64,000 nt of DNA from the NCBI RefSeq assembly GCF_030711595.1, contig NZ_JAUJUJ010000001.1, positions 62,001-126,000 of the forward strand, read 5' to 3'. The stretch comes from Stenotrophomonas sp. YIM B06876. Its GTDB lineage: Bacteria > Pseudomonadota > Gammaproteobacteria > Xanthomonadales > Xanthomonadaceae. The notes beneath the pieces were generated by a model. That model saw only the letters and a program-made list of their open reading frames with translations. It was not told the DNA's origin and did not search any database. The translations under genes and the position numbers were made by a program. This document shows, piece after piece, positions 57,799-64,000 of this stretch (the first letter of the stretch is position 1; each line of letters opens with the position of its first letter).

Positions 57799-58055
57799 CG
57801 GAGCCACGGGGGGCGCTGTCGAGGTACAGGCGCGGCGTCCTCATCTTCCCGGCCACAGGCAAACGCTTCCACATCGCCAACCGTGCTGCAGCGCGCGTGG
57901 GGCACGCCCTTTTTGAAGCGAATGCGACCCCACTGGCGAGGGATGAAGCAGCAGCCGGAGGCTCCGGCCATGACGGCGGCAGCAGGGAAATGCCAGGCTG
58001 AAAGTGGTGGAATCGGCCAAACGCCCACGATCACCGCCTCGCAAGCTGTTGATTC
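57799..58055. other. Intergenic region before tRNA-Arg
   Basis: About 257 nt with no gene I can support. The short open frames on both strands lack motifs. No integrase remnant or copy of the tRNA 3' end is visible. Confidence 0.5.
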
Positions 58056-58132
58056 TGGTGACCCCGGCCCGATTCGAACGGGCGACCTTCCCCTTAGGAG
58101 GGGGACGCTCTATCCAGCTGAGCTACGGGGCC
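58056..58132 (-). tRNA. tRNA-Arg (anticodon CCU)
   Basis: On the minus strand a full cloverleaf of 77 nt: acceptor GGCCCCG/CGGGGTC, D-stem GCTC/GAGC, anticodon stem TCCCC/GGGGA with loop CTCCTAA (anticodon CCT), variable loop AGGTC, T-stem GCCCG/CGGGC with TTCGAAT, discriminator A and an encoded CCA. It reads AGG codons. tRNA-Arg(CCU) genes are common integration targets, but no integrase is adjacent. Confidence 0.96.
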
Positions 58133-58292
58133 AAGCCGGCATTGTCGCATGCGCGCCGCATTTGCCGCACCCTGCGGGTACCAGCGGCAACAGGGGTTGT
58201 CCCTCCCTCTCTGCTAAAATCGGGCCTCTGCATGCCGCCTCCCACAGATGCCAGCGGCTGCGTCCTACAACGCAAAGCAATCAGGAGATTTC

Positions 58293-59825
58293 ATGTCCTT
58301 TGAACTGCTCAAGGCGCTCGGCCTCGACGCTTCCAACGCTGGCACCTATCTGGGCAACGGTCAGTGGTCCTCGGCCACCGGCGCAGGAGTGATCACCCCG
58401 CAGAATCCGGCCACCGGCGAGGTGATCGCCGAAGTCCAGGCCACCACCGAGGCCGATTACGAAACCGTGATCGCCCGCGCGCAGGAAGCCTTCAAGGTAT
58501 GGCGCACCACGCCGGCCCCGCGCCGCGGCGAAGCCGTGCGCCTGTGCGGCGAAGCGCTGCGCAAGCATAAGGACGCACTGGGTTCGCTGGTCGCACTGGA
58601 AATGGGCAAGTCCAAGCCCGAGGGCGACGGCGAAGTGCAGGAGATGATCGACATCGCCGACTTCGCGCTGGGCCAGAGCCGCATGCTGTACGGCTACACC
58701 ATGCACTCCGAGCGCCCCGGCCACCGCATGTACGAGCAGTACCAGCCGCTGGGCCTGGTCGGCATCATCTCGGCGTTCAACTTCCCGGTCGCGGTGTGGG
58801 CCTGGAACTCGTTCCTGGCGGCGATCTGCGGCGATATCTGCATCTGGAAACCGTCCAACAAGACTCCGCTGACCGCCATCGCCTCGATGAAGATCTGCAA
58901 CGAGGCACTGAAGGACGCCGGCTTCCCGGACCTGTTCTTCCTGATCAACGATGCCGGCACCGCGCTGTCGGAAAAGCTGGTCGATGACCGCCGCATTCCG
59001 CTGATCAGCTTCACCGGCTCGACCGCCATCGGTCGCGTCGTCGGTGAGCGTGTCGCCCGTCGCCTGGGCCGCAGCCTGCTGGAGCTGGGCGGCAACAACG
59101 CCATCATCCTGGACGAGACTGCCGATCTGAAACTGGCTGTGCCGGGCATCGTGTTCGGTGCCGTGGGCACCGCCGGCCAGCGCTGCACCACCACCCGCCG
59201 CCTGATCGTGCACGAATCGATCTACGACAACGTGCTGGCCACGCTGGTCAAGGCGTACAAGCAGGTCGAAGGCAAGATCGGCGATCCGACCGATCCGGCC
59301 AACCTGATGGGCCCGCTCAACAGCGCCGGTGCCGTGGAGCAGTTCCTGGCCTCCATCGCCCAGGCCAAGGCCAGCGGCGGTACCGTTGAAATCGGCGGCA
59401 CCGCGATCGACCGCCCCGGCCACTTCGTGCTGCCGGCGATCGTCACCGGGCTGAAGAACAGCGATGAGGTCGTCCAGCACGAGACCTTCGCCCCGATCCT
59501 GTACGTGATGAAGTACAGCACCCTGGACGAAGCCATCGACATGCAGAACGGCGTGCCGCAGGGCCTGTCTTCGTCGATCTTCACCACCAACCTGAAAACC
59601 GCCGAACGTTTCCTGTCGGCGGCCGGTTCGGATTGCGGCATCGCCAACGTCAACATCGGCACCAGCGGTGCCGAGATCGGCGGTGCCTTCGGTGGCGAAA
59701 AGGACACCGGCGGCGGCCGCGAATCGGGTTCGGACGCATGGAAGGTGTATATGCGTCGCCAGACCAATACCATCAACTATTCAGACTCGCTGCCGCTGGC
59801 CCAGGGCATCAAGTTCGACCTGTGA
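58293..59825 (+). CDS. Aldehyde dehydrogenase, ALDH7-like (alpha-aminoadipate semialdehyde/piperideine-6-carboxylate type)
   Basis: A 510-residue NAD-dependent aldehyde dehydrogenase. The catalytic Cys lies in [14 protein letters not shown] and the general-base Glu in [11 protein letters not shown]; the cofactor loop is [16 protein letters not shown]. The [15 protein letters not shown] segment and the C-terminal [28 protein letters not shown] are typical of the ALDH7 (antiquitin/AmaB) group, which oxidises alpha-aminoadipate semialdehyde in lysine catabolism. That substrate is inferred. AGGAGA precedes the ATG at 58293. A terminator follows. Confidence 0.9.
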   Translation: MSFELLKALGLDASNAGTYLGNGQWSSATGAGVITPQNPATGEVIAEVQATTEADYETVIARAQEAFKVWRTTPAPRRGEAVRLCGEALRKHKDALGSLVALEMGKSKPEGDGEVQEMIDIADFALGQSRMLYGYTMHSERPGHRMYEQYQPLGLVGIISAFNFPVAVWAWNSFLAAICGDICIWKPSNKTPLTAIASMKICNEALKDAGFPDLFFLINDAGTALSEKLVDDRRIPLISFTGSTAIGRVVGERVARRLGRSLLELGGNNAIILDETADLKLAVPGIVFGAVGTAGQRCTTTRRLIVHESIYDNVLATLVKAYKQVEGKIGDPTDPANLMGPLNSAGAVEQFLASIAQAKASGGTVEIGGTAIDRPGHFVLPAIVTGLKNSDEVVQHETFAPILYVMKYSTLDEAIDMQNGVPQGLSSSIFTTNLKTAERFLSAAGSDCGIANVNIGTSGAEIGGAFGGEKDTGGGRESGSDAWKVYMRRQTNTINYSDSLPLAQGIKFDL

Positions 59826-59830
59826 TGGCA

Positions 59831-59886
59831 GCGGCTCCCGCGCGGGAGCCGCCGGATACAGCGGACGGCTTTCGGCCGTCCGTTTT
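59831..59886 (+). terminator. Double hairpin terminator after the ALDH gene
   Basis: Two hairpins in tandem. A 22-nt perfect palindrome at 59831-59852 (gcggctcccg/cgggagccgc) is followed by an 8-bp stem at 59862-59882 (cggacggc/gccgtccg, 5-nt loop) and four T residues. The second has the form of an intrinsic terminator. Confidence 0.82.
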
Positions 59887-59949
59887 CCACATCTGAAAAG
59901 CCGGTTGCGCCAGTGCCACGGCAACCCCACCCCTACAAGGAGTTCCCCG

Positions 59950-60246
59950 ATGAGCCTGCCCCCTCCACGACAGACCAGCAGCTATGCGGTGATCAGCCTG
60001 GTCGCCGGCATTCTGGGCTGGACCCTGCTGCCATTCCTCGGCAGCCTGGGCGCCATCATTTTCGGCCACATGGCGCGCGGTGAAATCCGCCGCAGCAATG
60101 GCCAGCTGGATGGCGACGGACTGGCGGTCACCGGTCTGGTGCTGGGCTGGGTGTCGGTGGCGCTGTGGGTGCTGGCCATCCTGGCCTTCCTGGCCTTCAT
60201 CCTGTTCTTTGGCGGCCTGGCGTGGCTGGCCGCGGTCAACAGCTGA
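59950..60246 (+). CDS. DUF4190 domain membrane protein
   Basis: A 98-residue protein with two hydrophobic segments flanking a short polar loop: SYAVISLVAGILGWTLLPFLGSLGAIIFGHMARGEIRRS, then GLAVTGLVLGWVSVALWVLAILAFLAFILF. This is the DUF4190 pattern. AAGGAG lies before the ATG at 59950. Function unknown. Confidence 0.85.
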   Translation: MSLPPPRQTSSYAVISLVAGILGWTLLPFLGSLGAIIFGHMARGEIRRSNGQLDGDGLAVTGLVLGWVSVALWVLAILAFLAFILFFGGLAWLAAVNS

Positions 60247-60376
60247 AGCCATGAGCGCCCTGTCCTTCAGCGAACCCCGTCGCAGCTGGTCCGGATCGTT
60301 GCGGCGCTCCGTGGCCAGGGCCATGTCGATAGTGAATATCCAACCTGCGCCGTTGCCGGCATGCTGAGCTGAGCCA

Positions 60377-61432
60377 ATGTACTCATTAGCCCGCCCCCTG
60401 CTGTTCACCCTGGATGCCGAACGTGCGCACGGCCTCGGTCTGTCCGCACTGGAACTGGCCTACCGTACCGGCACCACGCCACTGCTGGCCAGCCGGCTCA
60501 AGCCGCTGCCCTCGCGGGTGTTCGGTCTGGACTTCCCCAACCCGGTGGGATTGGCCGCAGGCCTGGACAAGAACGGCGAACATGTCGAAGCGCTGTTCGC
60601 GCTGGGTTTCGGCTTTGTCGAGATCGGGACCGTCACCCCGCGCGCGCAGGAGGGCAATCCGCGGCCACGCCTGTTCCGCCTGCCCCGCCATAACGCCATC
60701 ATCAACCGCATGGGTTTCAACAACCTTGGCGTGGATGCGCTGGTGAAGAACGTCGAGCGCGTACAGCGCCGGGCCGGACCACTGGGCATCAACATCGGCA
60801 AGAACAAGGACACCGCCAATGAAGATGCGCTGTCGGACTACGTGCACTGCATGGAGCGGGTGTATCCGCTGGCCGACTACATCACCGTGAACATCTCCTC
60901 GCCCAACACCGCCGGCCTGCGCGAGCTGCAGGAGGAACAGGCGCTGCGGCAGCTGGTGGGGGGATTACGCGAATGCCAGGAACAGCTGGCCGCCAAACAT
61001 GGCCGGCGTGTACCGATGCTGGTCAAGATCGCCCCGGACCTGAACGACCGCGACATCGAGGCCGCCGCGCGCGTGCTGTCCGAGCTTGCGGTCGATGGCG
61101 TGATTGCCACCAACACCACGGTTGACCGCCAGGCGGTGGAAGGCGACCCGCACGCGAAGGAGATGGGCGGGCTGTCCGGCGCTCCGCTGCTGGGCCAGTC
61201 GACCCTGGTGCTGCGCCGCATGCGCGCGCGCCTGGCCGAGAGCATCCCGCTGATCGGGGTCGGTGGCATCCTTTCCGGTGCCGATGCGGTAGCCAAGACC
61301 TCGGCCGGCGCGGCACTGGTGCAGTGCTACAGCGGCCTGATCTTCCGCGGCCCGGCATTGATTGGCGAGTGCGTGGCGGCGATCCGGCGGCGGCGTGAAT
61401 CGCCCAGCGGCGGAGCACCGGCTCCACTATGA
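60377..61432 (+). CDS. pyrD: Dihydroorotate dehydrogenase (quinone)
   Basis: A 351-residue class 2 enzyme, oxidising dihydroorotate to orotate at the inner membrane with quinone as acceptor. The N-terminal helical membrane-associating segment ([22 protein letters not shown]) precedes the FMN barrel; [25 protein letters not shown] and the catalytic-serine region [14 protein letters not shown] are visible, with [12 protein letters not shown] as the phosphate-binding loop. Its stop overlaps the murB start (ATGA). Confidence 0.97.
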   Translation: MYSLARPLLFTLDAERAHGLGLSALELAYRTGTTPLLASRLKPLPSRVFGLDFPNPVGLAAGLDKNGEHVEALFALGFGFVEIGTVTPRAQEGNPRPRLFRLPRHNAIINRMGFNNLGVDALVKNVERVQRRAGPLGINIGKNKDTANEDALSDYVHCMERVYPLADYITVNISSPNTAGLRELQEEQALRQLVGGLRECQEQLAAKHGRRVPMLVKIAPDLNDRDIEAAARVLSELAVDGVIATNTTVDRQAVEGDPHAKEMGGLSGAPLLGQSTLVLRRMRARLAESIPLIGVGGILSGADAVAKTSAGAALVQCYSGLIFRGPALIGECVAAIRRRRESPSGGAPAPL

Positions 61433-62469
61433 GTGATGTCCGCCGCTGGTCACTGACCGAAAATGCGCCGCTGCAAACCCTCAACACCTTCCACGTGGCC
61501 GCCACCGCGCCGCGCCTGCTGCAGGTGTTCGACCCGCACGTGCTGCCCGAGGCCCTGGCCGCCGTCAGCGGCCGCCCGCTGCTGGTACTGGGCAGTGGCA
61601 GCAACGTGCTGATTGCCGCCGATCCGGACGCCACCGTGCTGGTCTTCGGCAACGAGGACATCCGCATCCTTGAGCATCGCGCCGACCATGCCCTTGTCCG
61701 CGCCGGCGCCGGCGTGAACTGGCACCAGCTGGTGATGTGGTCGCTGACGGAAGGCCTGTCCGGCCTGGAGAACCTGGCCTTGATTCCCGGCACCGTCGGC
61801 GCGGCCCCGATCCAGAACATCGGCGCCTACGGCGTGCAGGTGGACGAATTCATCCATGCCGTCGACGCCTGGGATACCGCCGAGCAGGCATTTGTGCGTT
61901 TTGAACCGGCGCAGTGCCGGTTCGGCTATCGCGACAGCCTGTTCAAACAGCGGCCAGACCGTTACCTGATTACTGCCGTGGAACTGCGGCTGCCGTTCCT
62001 GCACAGCCTGCGCATGGAATATGCCGGCATCCATGAGGAGCTGGAGACAATGGGCGTGGAGCTTCCCGGCGCCGCCGACGTGGCCAATGCGGTGATCAGC
62101 ATCCGCCGCCGCAAACTGCCCGACCCGGACGTGCTCGGCAATGCCGGCAGCTTCTTCAAGAATCCGATCCTGCCAGGCGAGCAGGTCGAGGTGTTGCGTC
62201 GGCACTTCCCGCAGCTGCCGGTGTTTCCCGCCGGCGATGACAGCCTGCGCAAGGTCTCGGCCGCGTGGATGATCGAATCGTGCGGCTGGAAAGGCCACCG
62301 CGAGGGCGATGCCGGGGTCGCGCCCAGCCATGCGCTGGTACTGGTCAATCACGGCAATGCGACCGGAGCCGAACTGCTGGCCCTGGCGCGCAAGGTCTCC
62401 GCCTCGGTCCGGGAGAAATTCGGCGTTGCCATCGAACCGGAGCCGCGCCTGATCGGCGCACAGTGGTGA
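61429..62469 (+). CDS. murB: UDP-N-acetylenolpyruvoylglucosamine reductase
   Basis: A 346-residue flavoenzyme of peptidoglycan precursor synthesis, type I (E. coli-like). It shows FAD contacts in [12 protein letters not shown], the [24 protein letters not shown] block, the catalytic Ser in [11 protein letters not shown], and the final catalytic Glu in [11 protein letters not shown]. Coupled to pyrD by a 4-nt overlap and to the following permease gene by GTGA. Confidence 0.97.
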   Translation: MSDVRRWSLTENAPLQTLNTFHVAATAPRLLQVFDPHVLPEALAAVSGRPLLVLGSGSNVLIAADPDATVLVFGNEDIRILEHRADHALVRAGAGVNWHQLVMWSLTEGLSGLENLALIPGTVGAAPIQNIGAYGVQVDEFIHAVDAWDTAEQAFVRFEPAQCRFGYRDSLFKQRPDRYLITAVELRLPFLHSLRMEYAGIHEELETMGVELPGAADVANAVISIRRRKLPDPDVLGNAGSFFKNPILPGEQVEVLRRHFPQLPVFPAGDDSLRKVSAAWMIESCGWKGHREGDAGVAPSHALVLVNHGNATGAELLALARKVSASVREKFGVAIEPEPRLIGAQW

Positions 62470-63389
62470 GCCCGGCCACGCATCTGCCCTCCAACGACGC
62501 CCTGCGTGCCGCCCTGCTGATGCTGGGCAGCACCATGGCCTTCGGCATCATGGCCGTGGCCATCCGCCTGGCGACCGCCCATGTGCCAACCCAGGAAGTG
62601 GCGTTTTTCCGCAATGCGTTCGGCCTGCTCGCGATGGTGCCGATGCTGCTGCGTCCGGGCAATGCACCGCTGCGCACGCAGCAGCTGCCGCGTTACTTCG
62701 TGCGCAGCGCCATCGGCCTGGGCTCCATGCTTTGCGGCTTCTGGGCGGTCGGCCATCTGCCGCTGTCGCAGGCGGTGTCGCTGTCCTATTCCACCCCGCT
62801 GTTCGTCACCATCGCCGCGGTGCTGTGGCTGGGCGAAATCGTGCGCGCGCGGCGCTGGGCGGCGGTCATCTGCGGCTTTATCGGCGTGCTGATCATCGTG
62901 CGCCCGGGCCAGGCCGGCTTCGAGGCCGGCACCCTGGTCGCGGTGCTGGGCGCCCTGCTCAGCGCCGTGGTGGCGATCCAGATCAAACAGCTCACCCGTA
63001 CCGATGGTGCCGACACGGTGGTGTTCTACACCTATGTGTTCTGGGTGCCGATGTCGCTGGTGCCGGCACTGTTTGTCTGGACCTGGCCTGCCGGCATCGC
63101 CTGGCTGTGGCTGGCCGCCACCGGCGTGTTCGGCACCCTCGGGCAGCTGCTGTGGACCCGCGCCCTGCGCCTGGGCGAAGTATCGGCACTGACCCCGATC
63201 AGCTTCATGCAGTTGCCGCTGGTGGCCATGTTCGGCTGGCTTCTGTTTGGCGAGACGCTGGACCGCTGGACCGTGATCGGCGCCTGCATCATCCTTGGGT
63301 CCAATGCCTACATCGCCCACCGCGAAGCGGTGCTGAAGCGCCGGGCGGCCTCGCAGGCGCCATGTGCCACCGGCAAGGTCACCGAATAG
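62466..63389 (+). CDS. EamA family permease
   Basis: A 307-residue inner-membrane DMT-superfamily transporter with ten hydrophobic segments in two EamA repeats ([21 protein letters not shown]...; [25 protein letters not shown]...). The start is the GTG at 62466, overlapping the murB stop as GTGA; the frame upstream lies within murB. It resembles riboflavin/S-adenosylmethionine-type EamA carriers only in general fold. Substrate unknown. Confidence 0.88.
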   Translation: MSPATHLPSNDALRAALLMLGSTMAFGIMAVAIRLATAHVPTQEVAFFRNAFGLLAMVPMLLRPGNAPLRTQQLPRYFVRSAIGLGSMLCGFWAVGHLPLSQAVSLSYSTPLFVTIAAVLWLGEIVRARRWAAVICGFIGVLIIVRPGQAGFEAGTLVAVLGALLSAVVAIQIKQLTRTDGADTVVFYTYVFWVPMSLVPALFVWTWPAGIAWLWLAATGVFGTLGQLLWTRALRLGEVSALTPISFMQLPLVAMFGWLLFGETLDRWTVIGACIILGSNAYIAHREAVLKRRAASQAPCATGKVTE

Positions 63390-63591
63390 CCGTCGGCCGG
63401 CCTGAAGCAACTGCACTGGCAACGCATTAGACAGAGACAGCCACGCTCAGGTTGTGCGCGAAGGCGAACTCCAGTGGCATAGAGAATGCATCGGCCATCG
63501 GACAGCGCCGATGGCGAGCATGGTGCCTTCAACCCCCTCCTTTGGGGGAACCGGCCCTGCGGGCCATCCCGCCGCAGGAAATATCACTGCA
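63390..63591. other. Intergenic region between convergent genes
   Basis: About 200 nt without a gene. It holds an 8-bp hairpin at 63494-63515 (gccatcgg/ccgatggc, 6-nt loop) without a T run, and a short ccccc/ggggg hairpin near 63533-63550. Either could end one of the converging transcripts. Confidence 0.45.
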
Positions 63592-64000
63592 TCATCCGCA
63601 CACGCGGTTGCGCCCGCTGCGTTTGGCCTGGTAGAGCAGCGCGTCGGCGCGGTTGAGGAGTTTTTCGTGATGGGTCAGCCCCACGCGATCGGCCACACCC
63701 ATGCTCACGCTCATCGTGAATCCCGGGGCAAAGCCGGAGGTATCGATGGCGGCCACCGCCTGGCGCAACCTTTCACAGCGCGCCAGCGCCTGTTCGCGTG
63801 CAAGGCCGGGAAACAGCAGCGCGAACTCCTCGCCGCCCCAGCGCGCAGCAAGCACGCCGTCGCCAGCATGTGCGCGGATCGTGGCTGCAGCGGCGCGCAG
63901 TGCCGCATCGCCGGCGGTGTGCGAATACCCATCGTTGATGCGCTTGAAATAATCCAGGTCGGCCATGGCCAGGGTCAGCGGCGTGCCCTCCTTCGCAGCT
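63592..64000 (-). CDS. Diguanylate cyclase (GGDEF domain), N-terminus beyond the window
   Basis: The C-terminal 136 residues of a GGDEF-domain protein, which makes cyclic di-GMP from two GTP. Visible are MADLDYFKRINDGYSHTAGDAALRAAA, the active-site RWGGEEFALLFPG and MSVSMGVAD near the end. The frame continues unbroken to the window edge, so the ATG at 63966 is internal (the alignment already lies within the domain). No RxxD inhibitory site can be seen before GGEEF in this part. The sensory region is not in the window. Confidence 0.92.
   Translation of the reverse strand, partial: AAKEGTPLTLAMADLDYFKRINDGYSHTAGDAALRAAAATIRAHAGDGVLAARWGGEEFALLFPGLAREQALARCERLRQAVAAIDTSGFAPGFTMSVSMGVADRVGLTHHEKLLNRADALLYQAKRSGRNRVCG

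Noticed and set aside
58056-58132. tRNA-Arg as an attachment site of an integrated element
   Set aside because: No integrase and no second copy of the tRNA 3' end is visible in the window.

Overview
The window is GC-rich, densely coded chromosomal DNA from a gammaproteobacterium of the Xanthomonadaceae (Lysobacteraceae), most like Stenotrophomonas. The evidence is the gene content and order (mtnB-mtnD-mtnC, a YerC-like regulator heading hisGDCBHAFI, thrABC with a Thr/Ile-rich leader), the high GC in third codon positions, and an array of hairpin repeats ending in GTAG that resemble the SMAG/REP family I recall from S. maltophilia. The genus is an inference, since no rRNA is present.

Layout. 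0.1-3.7 kb: a D-2-hydroxyglutarate dehydrogenase-like flavoprotein divergent from serA, then a Nudix hydrolase. 3.9-8.9 kb: two tandem APC-family permeases separated by a terminator, the second running directly into mtnB-mtnD-mtnC (methionine salvage). 9.0-9.7 kb: 11 REP-type hairpins between convergent genes, with a 159-bp tandem duplication. 9.7-16.8 kb: a DUF885 lipoprotein, an AdiC-like permease, a small lipoprotein gene preceded by a near-perfect FNR/ANR box, a DUF1801 protein and a secreted M13 metallopeptidase. 17-27.7 kb: a seven-gene minus-strand defence operon, hsdM-hsdS-orf149-(DUF262/DUF1524/DUF4357/DUF4268)-MNT-HEPN-hsdR. 28-29 kb: a secreted C13 (legumain-like) peptidase. 29.1-37.8 kb: an ECF sigma/anti-sigma pair followed by eight tightly packed envelope-lipid genes (desaturase, FAD oxidoreductase, DUF1365, two cyclopropane-synthase-like methyltransferases, DUF2878, DUF1295, lipocalin). 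38.3-39.9 kb: a secreted metallophosphoesterase. 40.1-47.6 kb: the complete his operon under a candidate operator/promoter, then hisS. 49.4-55.9 kb: an FNR-type oxygen regulator, a secreted protein of unknown function, and thrABC with its leader. 56-64 kb: an EamA permease, a small acidic protein, tRNA-Arg(CCU), an ALDH7-like dehydrogenase, a DUF4190 protein, pyrD-murB-EamA permease, and the C-terminal part of a diguanylate cyclase cut by the window edge.

How the genes work together. Most operons here are translationally coupled by 4-nt ATGA or GTGA overlaps. The his genes appear to be controlled by a TrpR-superfamily repressor binding a palindrome at the transcription start, with too short a leader for an attenuator, whereas thrABC has a leader peptide and alternative hairpins. 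The defence operon nests a GmrSD-like modification-dependent nuclease and an MNT/HEPN toxin-antitoxin-like pair inside a type I restriction-modification operon. This, with the ECF-linked lipid operon, is the least ordinary part of the window.
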